Shown piece by piece: positions 56,024 to 63,979 of a stretch of 64,000 nucleotides of DNA. This DNA comes from Epilithonimonas sp042695135 (GTDB lineage Bacteria > Bacteroidota > Bacteroidia > Flavobacteriales > Weeksellaceae): positions 1,550,001-1,614,000 of the forward strand of contig NZ_CP170547.1 in assembly GCF_042695135.1 (NCBI RefSeq). The letters are read 5' to 3'. The first letter of the stretch is position 1; every line of letters starts with the position of its first letter. Under the pieces are notes generated by a model. It made no database searches. It was given only the letters and a program-made list of their open reading frames with translations, and was not told the DNA's origin. The position numbers were made by a program, and so were the translations under genes.

Positions 56024-57823
56024 ATGAAAAAAACGATAACAACTTTATCAATCATCATTTTAGCGGTCAATATGTCTGCGCAAAATCTGGAAAATAAAAT
56101 TGATGAGGTCAATGTGCAAGGCAGATTTCTATCGATTCCCTATAACGAAGTCAATGAAAATGTGGTGGTCATTACGAAACAACAGATCGAAAATAGCCCT
56201 GCGACCAGCATCGATGAATTGCTGCAGTTTTACACTGGTATGGACATCCGAAGACGTGGTTCCAATGGTGTTCAGAGCGATATTACGATTCGGGGAAGTT
56301 CGTTTGAGCAGGTTTTGATTTTGGTGAATGGCATTAGAATGAATGATTCTCAAACCGGGCATAATACCTTCAATCTTCCGTTTGATATTTCGTCGGTGGA
56401 AAGGGTGGAGATTATGAAAGGTTCATCGGCAAAACTCTATGGGCAGAATGTTTATGCTGGTGTCATCAACATCGTTACCAAATCATCTTCCGAAGAGCAA
56501 GTCACGGTAAAAGCGCAAGGCGGTGATTTCAAAACTTATGATTTGTCGGCTTCTGCAACTTTTGGTTCGGAGAAATTTACCAATCTATTTACCATTAGCA
56601 ATGGTGCTTCCGACGGTTACCGCTACAATACAGATTATCAGATCAGGAATTTTTTCTATCAAAATAAATTAAAACTGAATGCCGGAAGTTTGAGTCTTCA
56701 AGCTGGTTTTTCTGAGAAGAAATTTGGTGCTAATGGATTTTATGCGTCATCAACCGCTATCAATCAATATGAGGAAACGCAGGCTTCTGTGGTGAGTTTA
56801 CAATATCAGCAGAGATTTAATAATCTTTCTATCAATTCAAGTCTTTATTGGAGAAGAGGCCAGGATATGTATCTTTTTATACGTCAAAATCCGTCATATT
56901 ACAGAAATATGCACATTGGAAATAATGTAGGCGGCGATGTGAATGCGACTTATAATTCATCACTTGGAGTTACCGGAATCGGTATCGATTACAGAAAAGA
57001 ATTTCTTGTAAGCAGCAATCTTGGCGATAGAAACAGAGAGGTAATGCAGGTTTTTTTTGACCATCAGTTCAAATTCTTTAATCAGAAATTGGAAGTGAAT
57101 CCCGGTGCAAGTTGGGCGAATTATTCGGGTCAGAATTTTTTCTATCCGGGAATGGATGTTGGTTTTATCTTTAATCGTAATCATAAAGTGTTTGGAGCGA
57201 TTTCGAAAGGTTTCAGAATTCCGACTTTCACCGATTTGTATTACGTGAGTCCGGCGGAAATTGGAAATCCAAACTTGGTTCCTGAGTCAGCCATCTCATC
57301 AGAATTAGGTTACCGATTCCAAAATGAAAAAATATTGGCGAAAGTCAGCGGTTTTCTCCGAAATACGGATAACGGCATCGACTGGCTGAAAGAAACGCCC
57401 CAAAGTCCGTGGAAAGCTGAAAATGTCGGGAAAATCCATCTCAAAGGTTTTGAAACTGAGTTCAAACATCAGTTGTTTTCATTCCTTGATTATCGTTTGG
57501 GCTACACTTATCTTGATAATCAATATAAAAATAAAGAGTTTTCCAGATATGCTTTGCAGAATCTGAGGCATCAGTTTGTGGCGCAAATCGATGTGAAGTT
57601 TTTGAAATTTTTCAGCAATCAGTTAATTTATAAATATTCTGAACGCGTGAATCTTGGAAGTTATAATATCCTGGATGAGCAGATTAATTTCCGATACAAA
57701 GACCTTAATTTTTATGTCTTAATCAACAACCTGACAAATACCAAATATATAGAAACCAATCTGGTTCCGATGCCGGGAAGATGGTTTCATGTAGGATTTA
57801 CCTATCAGATCAAAATGAATTAA
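56024..57823 (+). CDS. TonB-dependent receptor (BtuB-like)
   Basis: 599 aa. Signal peptide residues 1-19 (NMSAQ). The plug domain (about 25-145) has IDEVNVQGR near the TonB-box position, SIDELLQFYTGMDIRRRGSN, ITIRGSSFEQVLILVNGIRM and VERVEIMKGSSAKLYGQNVY. The 22-strand barrel ends in an aromatic strand, GRWFHVGFTYQIKMN. The short length and plug style resemble BtuB and siderophore receptors. The upstream gap of about 150 bp shows no cobalamin riboswitch, so the ligand is open. Confidence 0.92.
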   Translation: MKKTITTLSIIILAVNMSAQNLENKIDEVNVQGRFLSIPYNEVNENVVVITKQQIENSPATSIDELLQFYTGMDIRRRGSNGVQSDITIRGSSFEQVLILVNGIRMNDSQTGHNTFNLPFDISSVERVEIMKGSSAKLYGQNVYAGVINIVTKSSSEEQVTVKAQGGDFKTYDLSASATFGSEKFTNLFTISNGASDGYRYNTDYQIRNFFYQNKLKLNAGSLSLQAGFSEKKFGANGFYASSTAINQYEETQASVVSLQYQQRFNNLSINSSLYWRRGQDMYLFIRQNPSYYRNMHIGNNVGGDVNATYNSSLGVTGIGIDYRKEFLVSSNLGDRNREVMQVFFDHQFKFFNQKLEVNPGASWANYSGQNFFYPGMDVGFIFNRNHKVFGAISKGFRIPTFTDLYYVSPAEIGNPNLVPESAISSELGYRFQNEKILAKVSGFLRNTDNGIDWLKETPQSPWKAENVGKIHLKGFETEFKHQLFSFLDYRLGYTYLDNQYKNKEFSRYALQNLRHQFVAQIDVKFLKFFSNQLIYKYSERVNLGSYNILDEQINFRYKDLNFYVLINNLTNTKYIETNLVPMPGRWFHVGFTYQIKMN

Positions 57824-57836
57824 TTTATAAAAAGGC

Positions 57837-57902
57837 TTCGAGAGCCTCAGCCTGACAATGCTAAAGTTAGTGTAATAGCCTGTCACATTGAGCTTGTCGA
57901 AA
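57837..57902. repeat. CTTCGACTCCGCTCAG-family element, copy 4 (diverged)
   Basis: CTTCGAGAGCCTCAG at 57837-57851 and TTGAGCTTGTCGAAA at 57888-57902, with inner CCTGACA and TGTCACA. Same design as copies 1-3 but with different stem bases. It lies between the receptor gene and prmA. Confidence 0.7.
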
Positions 57903-57927
57903 TGTCTATCAAAATAACCTAAATTTG
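57894..57927 (+). promoter_or_regulatory. Promoter of prmA
   Basis: -7 TAAATTTG at 57920-57927, with TTG at 57894-57896 placed 23 bp before it. That TTG lies in the right arm of the repeat element, so the repeat may supply the -33 region. Confidence 0.5.
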
Positions 57928-57941
57928 CAAAAAATTAAACA

Positions 57942-58769
57942 ATGGCAGCTTACCTGGAATTCAATTTTAAAATAAAACCTCTCCAACCCTGGAACGAAAT
58001 ATTGATGGCAGAACTGATAGAAATCGGTTTTGACAGCTTTACAGAAGAATATGACGGCATTTTAGGCTATATCCAAAAGGACCTTTTCAATGAGGAAGAG
58101 CTGAAAAATATTTACCTTCTTCAAAACGAAGAAATCGAGATTTCTTATACCTACGAAGAAATGCCGAATATCAACTGGAACGAGGAATGGGAAAAGAATT
58201 TTTCTCCAATCAATGTGGAAGATAAAGTGCTGATCAGAGCAGAATTCCATGAGTCTGACCCGAATATGCATGAGATCGTAATCCAGCCGAAAATGTCCTT
58301 CGGAACAGGTCATCACCCCACGACTCACCTGATGATTCAGCAGATGCTGGATATGGATCTGGACAACAAAAAAGTTCTTGATATGGGTTGCGGAACTTCG
58401 GTTTTAGCGATTTTCGCCAAGCAAAAAGGAGCAGGCAGAACCGTTGCCATCGACATCGACGAATGGTCTGTAGAAAATTCCAAAGAAAACGCTGCACGAA
58501 ACAACGTAGAATTGGACATTGAGCTAGGAACGGCTGATAATCTTGGAAAGGAAAAATTCGAGATCATCCTGGCAAACATCAACAGAAATATTCTGATTTC
58601 TGACATTCCAACGTATGTTTCCGTTCTGGAAGATGGTGGGAAATTGTTGCTTTCCGGACTTTGCTTCTTCGATGTGGACGATATTTTGGAAGTCTGCACA
58701 GAACAAAACCTGAAACTTGAAAAGAAGATCCAAAGAGAAGAATGGGTTTCTCTTTTGTTGAGTAAATAA
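57942..58769 (+). CDS. prmA: Ribosomal protein L11 methyltransferase
   Basis: 275 aa. Methylates L11 with SAM. The N-terminal L11-recognition domain has an acidic NWNEEWEKNF, the linker MSFGTGHHPTTHLM precedes the SAM site, and motif I is VLDMGCGTSVLAIFAKQKG. Then come AIDIDEWSVENSKENAARN and ILANINRNILI, which replaces the usual NPPY-type motif in this family. Single gene with its own promoter and a bidirectional terminator. Confidence 0.95.
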   Translation: MAAYLEFNFKIKPLQPWNEILMAELIEIGFDSFTEEYDGILGYIQKDLFNEEELKNIYLLQNEEIEISYTYEEMPNINWNEEWEKNFSPINVEDKVLIRAEFHESDPNMHEIVIQPKMSFGTGHHPTTHLMIQQMLDMDLDNKKVLDMGCGTSVLAIFAKQKGAGRTVAIDIDEWSVENSKENAARNNVELDIELGTADNLGKEKFEIILANINRNILISDIPTYVSVLEDGGKLLLSGLCFFDVDDILEVCTEQNLKLEKKIQREEWVSLLLSK

Positions 58770-58778
58770 TAGAAATAA

Positions 58779-58811
58779 AAACCTCGAAACTGTTTTCGAG
58801 GTTTTTTTATT
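58779..58811. terminator. Bidirectional terminator between prmA and the amidase gene
   Basis: AAACCTCGAAA / TTTCGAGGTTT stem, then T5 on the plus strand and A-rich sequence on the other side. The genes are convergent. Confidence 0.8.
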
Positions 58812-58812
58812 A

Positions 58813-59820
58813 TTACTTCTGCGGATATTTCTGTATCAAAGCCTGCAAAATTGCCAACGTTTCCGCATCCATAATCCCATTATAATTAGTCGGTCGGAAA
58901 TGAAATTGGAATGCTTCAATCGTTTGCTTTGTCGCTTTGTCCCAAATGCCGGTCACCGTCAATGCGTAACCAAACTGAACCAACTGCTGCTGGACTCTTG
59001 AAACAAATTCCGGATTACTGTATTGTAAGGTAATGTCATTGGTTGTAAGTATCTGGTTCAGGAAAGTCTGTTTCGCTGTTTCATCATACCACATCCCGAT
59101 TTGATATTCATCATAAAGTCTTTTCCACGGAAAAAGCGGACCAGGATCCTGTTTCCTCGTCGGAGCAATATCAGAGTGTGCCAAAACATTGGTTGGCGGG
59201 ATATTATATCTCGTTACAAGATCTTTTACCAAAGCGGCAACTTTCTTGATCTGATCTTCCGGATAAGGCGTGAAAACCCTGTAACCTGTAGAATCTACTT
59301 TATATCCGAGATTCACGATCTCAATTCCTATAGAAGTATCATTCAGCTGCTGGTCTTTTCTCCAAAAACTGATGCCGGCGTGGTAGGATCTTTTGTTTTC
59401 ATCCACCAATTGATAGATTTCTTTGTCAGGCAACGTGTTGACAAGATAATGCGCGCTTACGGCCTGCTGTGTAAGTGTTGATATGGATTTCTCATCATCC
59501 AGAACGGTGTAATGAAGAATAACATAACGCTGGCGGAAATTCTGACCAACAGATGGGAAATAGGTTTTCACCACTTTGAAGCCTGCGGGATTTGCACTTA
59601 CAATAGAACCGTAGCTTATGGTATTGTCATTTTTCGTAATATCAGCAATATTGACTTTGTAATATTCGCCCTCATCTTCTTTGATCTCCGGTTTTTTTAT
59701 CGCAGCCACTGGCTTTGGAGTTGTAGATCCTGCCGTTGATTTACTTTTTATTGATTTTTGTTGGGAACCACAAGAAATTATAAGTATTCCTAATGTTGTG
59801 AGATATAATGAATTACGCAT
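58813..59820 (-). CDS. N-acetylmuramoyl-L-alanine amidase lipoprotein
   Basis: 335 aa. Lipobox LIISC (Cys17). After a Lys/Ser-rich linker, the Amidase_2 domain (about 90-250) cuts the bond between muramic acid and the stem peptide. Zinc ligands are the first His in YVILHYTV and the pair in VLAHSDIAPTRKQDPGPLF, with SAHYLV and SIGIEIVN as core strands. A C-terminal peptidoglycan-binding type 1 domain (about 265-330) has VQQQLVQFGYALTVTG and DAETLAILQALI. This is the AmiD-like arrangement of an anchored cell-wall amidase. Confidence 0.92.
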   Translation of the reverse strand: MRNSLYLTTLGILIISCGSQQKSIKSKSTAGSTTPKPVAAIKKPEIKEDEGEYYKVNIADITKNDNTISYGSIVSANPAGFKVVKTYFPSVGQNFRQRYVILHYTVLDDEKSISTLTQQAVSAHYLVNTLPDKEIYQLVDENKRSYHAGISFWRKDQQLNDTSIGIEIVNLGYKVDSTGYRVFTPYPEDQIKKVAALVKDLVTRYNIPPTNVLAHSDIAPTRKQDPGPLFPWKRLYDEYQIGMWYDETAKQTFLNQILTTNDITLQYSNPEFVSRVQQQLVQFGYALTVTGIWDKATKQTIEAFQFHFRPTNYNGIMDAETLAILQALIQKYPQK

Positions 59821-59849
59821 TTTTGTTTGTTTTGAGTATAAATTTCATT

Positions 59850-59857
59850 CAAAAATA
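59850..59857 (-). promoter_or_regulatory. -7 promoter box of the amidase gene
   Basis: TATTTTTG on the minus strand, 29 bp before the ATG. Divergent from the tRNA promoter. Confidence 0.55.
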
Positions 59858-59879
59858 TGAAAAAAAATGAACAAAAAGT

Positions 59880-59911
59880 TTTGGTAGATAATGAAAACTC
59901 TCTTATATTTG
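59880..59911 (+). promoter_or_regulatory. Promoter of the tRNA cluster
   Basis: -33 TTTG at 59880-59883, a 20-bp spacer, and -7 TATATTTG at 59904-59911. It lies 42 bp before tRNA-Ser and is the clearest promoter in the window. Confidence 0.7.
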
Positions 59912-59953
59912 CACTCGCAATTAAGGAACAGACGATCTTTAATAATATTGCTA

Positions 59954-60040
59954 GGAGAGTTGCCTGAGAGGCCGAAAGGACTTGTTTGCTAAACAAGCGA
60001 ACTGGAAACGGTTCCAAGGGTTCGAATCCCTTACTCTCCG
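59954..60040 (+). tRNA. tRNA-Ser (GCT)
   Basis: Acceptor stem GGAGAGT / ACTCTCC, D-arm TGCCTGAGAGGCC, anticodon stem CTTGT / ACAAG with loop TTGCTAA (anticodon GCT at 59988-59990), a long variable arm (CTGGAAACGGTTCC) as expected of tRNA-Ser, and T-arm GGGTTCGAATCCC. The discriminator is G and CCA is not encoded. It reads AGC and AGU codons. Confidence 0.93.
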
Positions 60041-60059
60041 CAACTACAGATGACTTATT

Positions 60060-60134
60060 CGGGGCGTAGCGTAGTCCGGTCATCGCGCCTGGTTTGGGAC
60101 CAGGAGGTCGCAGGTTCGAATCCTGCCGCCCCGA
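60060..60134 (+). tRNA. tRNA-Pro (TGG)
   Basis: Acceptor stem CGGGGCG / CGCCCCG, anticodon stem CCTGG / CCAGG with loop TTTGGGA (anticodon TGG at 60095-60097), T-arm CAGGTTCGAATCCTG, discriminator A. CCA is not encoded. Confidence 0.93.
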
Positions 60135-60142
60135 CTTTTTTT

Positions 60143-60166
60143 AAATTCCTTCGGGGATTTTTTCTT
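60143..60166 (+). terminator. Hairpin between tRNA-Pro and tRNA-Arg
   Basis: AAATTCC-TTCG-GGGATTT, a 7-bp stem with a UUCG-type loop, then T3-C-T3. It may partly stop transcription inside the cluster, or act as a processing mark. Confidence 0.6.
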
Positions 60167-60177
60167 TAACCGCCTTA

Positions 60178-60251
60178 GGGTGCGTAGCTCAGCTGGATAG
60201 AGCATCTGCCTTCTAAGCAGACGGTCTCAGGTTCGAATCCTGACGCGCTCA
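60178..60251 (+). tRNA. tRNA-Arg (TCT)
   Basis: Acceptor stem GGGTGCG / CGCGCTC (two G-U pairs), D-arm GCTCAGCTGGATAGAGC, anticodon stem TCTGC / GCAGA with loop CTTCTAA (anticodon TCT), T-arm CAGGTTCGAATCCTG, discriminator A. Reads AGA and AGG, the major Arg codons in this AT-rich genome. Confidence 0.93.
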
Positions 60252-60254
60252 CTT

Positions 60255-60287
60255 AAAACTCACAATGTAAATTGTGAGTTTTTTTTG
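60255..60287 (+). terminator. tRNA cluster terminator
   Basis: AAAACTCACAAT / ATTGTGAGTTTT, a 12-bp stem with a small loop, then T8. Confidence 0.85.
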
Positions 60288-60355
60288 TTTAGTTACTTGC
60301 TGTCTGTATATTTTTCCTAAAAACAATATCGAAAAATAGGATTAATAAAAAAACT

Positions 60356-60425
60356 TATCTGGATAGAGCATCTCAGCAACGCTCACATAAACTCACAATA
60401 TAAAGTTTTGAGTTTTTTGTTTATT
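60356..60425 (+). pseudogene. Decayed partial copy of tRNA-Arg plus its terminator
   Basis: CTGGATAGAGCATCT at 60359-60373 equals the D-arm region of the intact tRNA-Arg. It is joined to CAG and then ACGCTCAC, close to the 3' acceptor ACGCGCTCAC. The anticodon arm and most of the T-arm are missing. After it, AACTCACAATATAAAGTTTTGAGTTTTTT copies the tRNA terminator with several changes. It cannot fold as a tRNA. Confidence 0.75.
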
Positions 60426-60637
60426 ACTTTCTAAATCAGAGTTTTATAAAATATAATTCAGAATTATATTCTGAAATATATTACATTATAATTGTTAATA
60501 TGAGATTAATAATTGTCTATTACTATTAAATTTGTATTTTTTTTAAAGAAAATATTTATTCTTTTCAATTTTTTTATAATATTTGCACTCTCAAATATTA
60601 AAATTTCTATTTGACCATAAAAATTATTTTTTTACAG
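60426..60637. other. AT-rich gap between the tRNA remnant and the 65-aa gene
   Basis: Very AT-rich. AATATTTG near 60587-60594 is a one-mismatch -7 box, followed by CACTC as in the tRNA promoter, and is the likely promoter of the next small gene. Nothing else is recognised. Confidence 0.45.
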
Positions 60638-60835
60638 ATGATGAACGATAAAAGATATGCTCTCAAAACCAAGTTTGAGAGAGAGGAGGAATTGGAACGT
60701 CAGAGACAACTTCAAAGGCTCAAAGCTAAACAGGCAACCAAATTTAACAGCTTCGGGTTTTATGATTTTTTATTTTTTTTCATTGTCATCATTGTCTCGA
60801 TACTTTGTAAGATTCTTGGGTTTAATTTTCAATAA
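60638..60835 (+). CDS. Small membrane protein with charged N-terminal helix
   Basis: 65 aa from the ATG at 60638 (a second ATG follows at 60641). Residues about 8-35 are a strongly charged helix (KFEREEELERQRQLQRLKAK) likely to form a coiled coil. Residues about 42-62 are one membrane helix (FFFIVIIVSILCKILGF). Codon use and the sharp split into charged and hydrophobic halves suggest a real gene. Function unknown; mtgA lies 106 bp downstream. Confidence 0.6.
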   Translation: MMNDKRYALKTKFEREEELERQRQLQRLKAKQATKFNSFGFYDFLFFFIVIIVSILCKILGFNFQ

Positions 60836-60941
60836 TTTCAATTTTGGTCAAATATTTAAAAATCAATTATTATAAATTTCTTCATTTGAAATTTGCAGAA
60901 TAAAATATTTTTTGTTTTAATTTCGCTTAAAATTTTACAAA

Positions 60942-61589
60942 ATGTGGAAGTTGATCAAGAGGCTGGTTTTTATCATTATTATTGCCAATATACTTTTTAT
61001 AGTTTTCGGGATATTTTTTAATCCTCCAATTACGTGGACACAATTGGGAGGCGTTTTCAAGTACGGAAAGCTGGACAGAGATTATATTTCTTATGACGAA
61101 ATGGGAAATAATATCAAAAAAGCAGTAATTGCTTCCGAAGATCAGGCATTTTTCAATCACAATGGTTTCGATTACAAAGCCATAGAAAAAGCGATGAAAA
61201 AAAATGATAAAAAAGGGAAAGTTGTAAGAGGCGGAAGCACGATTTCCCAGCAAACAGCAAAAAATGTATTTCTCTGGCAAGGCAGAAGCTGGTTCAGAAA
61301 AGGTCTGGAAGCTGTTTATACATTCATAATAGAAAAAATCTGGGGCAAAGATATTATTCTTGAAAGATATCTCAATTCTATAGAAATGGGACAGGGTGTT
61401 TTCGGAATCGAGGCTGCTTCTCAGTACTATTACAACAAACCGGCAAAAGACCTTACTAAAAGCGAAGCTGCCTGGATCGCTGCAATCCTGCCAAATCCTA
61501 AAAAATACGATCCTAAAAAGCCGAGTGCTTATCTTAATAAAAAACACAACTGGATCATGAGACAGATGAACAATATTGTTCTGAAATGA
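60942..61589 (+). CDS. mtgA: Monofunctional peptidoglycan glycosyltransferase
   Basis: 215 aa. Polymerises lipid II into glycan strands. One N-terminal membrane anchor (about residues 7-27), then the GT51 domain with the catalytic Glu in AVIASEDQAFFNHNGFD, the second motif GGSTISQQTAKNVFLW, and RYLNSIEMGQGVFGIEAAS and AAILPNPKKYDP. No transpeptidase domain. The next gene starts 16 bp after its stop. Confidence 0.95.
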   Translation: MWKLIKRLVFIIIIANILFIVFGIFFNPPITWTQLGGVFKYGKLDRDYISYDEMGNNIKKAVIASEDQAFFNHNGFDYKAIEKAMKKNDKKGKVVRGGSTISQQTAKNVFLWQGRSWFRKGLEAVYTFIIEKIWGKDIILERYLNSIEMGQGVFGIEAASQYYYNKPAKDLTKSEAAWIAAILPNPKKYDPKKPSAYLNKKHNWIMRQMNNIVLK

Positions 61590-61605
61590 TTACTTTTGTG
61601 ATAAG

Positions 61606-63633
61606 ATGGCAATTAGATTAATAAAAAGAGACAGTTTCAGCATCATCCTGAAAAATTATTTCAGTGAGAAAAATGAAACATTGTCTCTGCAGCCTTTATC
61701 AGAAATTATCAATAGTCTGAAAAAAGAAGATTTGGGCGTTTTTACCGCCTATCTTAAAGATAATGAATTGATTAAGGACAATCTTGTTTTCTATATTCAT
61801 AATGTTTTTAGAGACAGACCTTTTAATCTTTCTTTGACTGAGGCCGATATTCTCTCAGAAAATGCTTTTTATCCGGAGTTTAAAAAAAGAATTTTAAATA
61901 AAATCCTGCCGCCGATTGAGAATGAGAAAACCATATGGTATCTCGTTGATAATGTTTTGGTAACCCCGAAAAAGGATCTGCAGTTTTTCCAGAATTCTCA
62001 GGAAGATAAAGTTGATGAGCTGTTTCAATTATTAAAAATTGACAGGTTTATAAACGATCGGCATGTTAAGAAAGAACTCTTATTTTCCATTAATATTCTG
62101 GCTTGGCGTGTTATTGGAAACGCCCTGGATGTCGAGGTTATGAAAATGGTGCCGGAGTACCGGAATTTCGACAACCCATTTCTGGCTCTGCAAAATGAAT
62201 TGGATATATTGAATGCAGATTTTAACCAAAATCAGGATTTTAAACTTTCATCTACAGATGAGATCTATAAACAGACAAAAGTCTATATGGATCAATGTCT
62301 GGAATTTGTCAATATTGCGTTCAAAAACTCTTCAAAATATGGGATTTCGGGCAAAACGAATCAGTCGCTGCTCAAGATCAGGCAACAGCTGAACAGGATG
62401 TCGGATATCATCAAATTATTTATAATAGATGAAGAAAGAGATTATCTTATCAATTCCAAACAGTTATTTTTCAATATTTTAAAGTACAAATCTCATAAAA
62501 ATAATCTTCGTGATCTGGTCTCTGACAGCACAAGGCTGATGTCGCATTTGATTACGAATCATACCGCAGAAACGGGAACGCATTACATTACTTCCACTTT
62601 CAAATCCTACATGAAAATGTTCTGGAAAGCTTCTGGTGGCGGTGTAATTGTTGGTGCTTTATGTGTTTTGAAAATGCTTTACAGTTATATCCCAGCCAGC
62701 GATTTTTCACATGCATTTTTGTATTCTATGAATTATGCAATGGGATTTGTAATGATCTATCTAATGCATTTTACACTGGCCACAAAACAACCTGCGATGA
62801 CGGCTGCCACGATGGCAAAAGTCTTATCGGATGGGAATAACAGAAATACTTACAAGGAATTTGCACATCTTATTTCCCAGTTGTTCAGGTCTCAGTTTAT
62901 AGCATTTGTTGGTAATGTCCTGCTTTCTTTCCCCGTTTCGCTGATTATTATTTATGGATTAGAAATCCTTTTCAAGCAAAATTTTGCCTTTGAAAAATCT
63001 GGCAAATTACTTTACGATTTGGATCCTTTCCAGTCTAAGGCCATTTTGCACGCTTCCATTGCCGGTGTTTTTCTTTTTATTTCGGGTGTTATTTCCGGAA
63101 ATATCAGCAACAATTCTGTGTTTTATCAGATTCCGAGAAGAATTGCGAAAAATCCGTTCATCAATTACTTTTTCGGGCAAAGATTTGCAAAACAATTGTC
63201 TGTTTACTATTCCAAAAACTGGGCTGGCATCGCTTCCAATTTTTGGTTCGGTGTTTTCCTTGGAGCCACTGCGCCAATCGGACTTTTTCTGGGATTGGAT
63301 CTGGATATCCGTCACATTACATTTGCAGCCGGTAACTTTGCGCTAGGACTTTATGGAAAAGATTTTGTGGTTACTTCTTACACCTTTTGGATCTCATTTG
63401 TCACGGTTTTCATCATTGGGTTTTTCAACTTCATTGTGAGTTTTGGACTGTCAATGCTTTTGGCATTCCGCTCCAGAAGGGTAGAAATGAGTGAAGCGAG
63501 AGAGATTTTTAGGGAGATTTTTGGTTATTTTATCAGAAATCCATTCCGGTTTTTCTTTCCGCTGAGATCCAGATTGGATGAGAGAAGCAAAAAGATGATA
63601 GAGGAAATCTCTACAGGATCAGCAGATCATTAA
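61606..63633 (+). CDS. Gcr-type 'site-specific recombinase' family membrane protein
   Basis: 675 aa, matching in size and layout the family named after gonococcal Gcr (recollection). Residues 1 to about 330 are soluble and helical. From about 340 to 640 there are about six hydrophobic segments (for example GGGVIVGALCVLKMLYSY, GVFLFISGVISGNISNN, FWFGVFLGATAPIGLFLGL). No Ser or Tyr recombinase motif is seen, so the recombinase name is doubtful and a membrane function is more likely. It lies close behind mtgA and its 3' end overlaps the DUF721 gene by 23 bp on opposite strands. Confidence 0.82.
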   Translation: MAIRLIKRDSFSIILKNYFSEKNETLSLQPLSEIINSLKKEDLGVFTAYLKDNELIKDNLVFYIHNVFRDRPFNLSLTEADILSENAFYPEFKKRILNKILPPIENEKTIWYLVDNVLVTPKKDLQFFQNSQEDKVDELFQLLKIDRFINDRHVKKELLFSINILAWRVIGNALDVEVMKMVPEYRNFDNPFLALQNELDILNADFNQNQDFKLSSTDEIYKQTKVYMDQCLEFVNIAFKNSSKYGISGKTNQSLLKIRQQLNRMSDIIKLFIIDEERDYLINSKQLFFNILKYKSHKNNLRDLVSDSTRLMSHLITNHTAETGTHYITSTFKSYMKMFWKASGGGVIVGALCVLKMLYSYIPASDFSHAFLYSMNYAMGFVMIYLMHFTLATKQPAMTAATMAKVLSDGNNRNTYKEFAHLISQLFRSQFIAFVGNVLLSFPVSLIIIYGLEILFKQNFAFEKSGKLLYDLDPFQSKAILHASIAGVFLFISGVISGNISNNSVFYQIPRRIAKNPFINYFFGQRFAKQLSVYYSKNWAGIASNFWFGVFLGATAPIGLFLGLDLDIRHITFAAGNFALGLYGKDFVVTSYTFWISFVTVFIIGFFNFIVSFGLSMLLAFRSRRVEMSEAREIFREIFGYFIRNPFRFFFPLRSRLDERSKKMIEEISTGSADH

Positions 63634-63907
63634 TCAAAGAGTCGTTTTTTAAAACTTCCCGGAATTTCTTCAGAAAAAAGGTTTTTCTCAGCCGGAAATC
63701 ATTTTTCAAAAGCGGTGATTTGATCCGGATAATCAGGACTTGTTCCTTTAGATTAACTGTTTCTATTTCAGAAAAAAGATCGCTGGAAAGGTAATCTTGC
63801 AAAAAATCCCTGATCTCGAATGCTTTCAGCTTGTCTTCGAAACCATAGATTCTGGCAAAAGAACTCACCAGTTCAGAAGATTGATATTCGCGTTTTTTTC
63901 TGCTCAT
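63611..63907 (-). CDS. DUF721 (DciA-like) protein
   Basis: 98 aa: a basic N-terminus (MSRKKREYQSSELVSSFARIYG) and one small alpha/beta domain with LLKNDFRLRKTFFLKKFREVL. The pattern fits DUF721, which includes the helicase-operator protein DciA. That this small version loads replicative helicase is inference. Convergent with, and overlapping, the gene before it. Confidence 0.82.
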   Translation of the reverse strand: MSRKKREYQSSELVSSFARIYGFEDKLKAFEIRDFLQDYLSSDLFSEIETVNLKEQVLIIRIKSPLLKNDFRLRKTFFLKKFREVLKNDSLINDLLIL

Positions 63908-63971
63908 TTTGAATTTGTTTCAGGAACTTAATTAAGATTGTAAAAGTAGAAAATTCAAATGCAAAAATCAG

Positions 63972-63979
63972 TATCTTTG
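63972..63979 (+). promoter_or_regulatory. -7 promoter box of a gene leaving the right edge
   Basis: TATCTTTG followed by CGAAC. An ATG at 63998-64000, the last three bases, would be a well-placed start, but the gene itself is not visible. Confidence 0.55.

Noticed and set aside
59790..60083. 97-aa minus-strand open frame
   Set aside because: It crosses tRNA-Ser, part of tRNA-Pro and the tRNA promoter, so it is not a gene.
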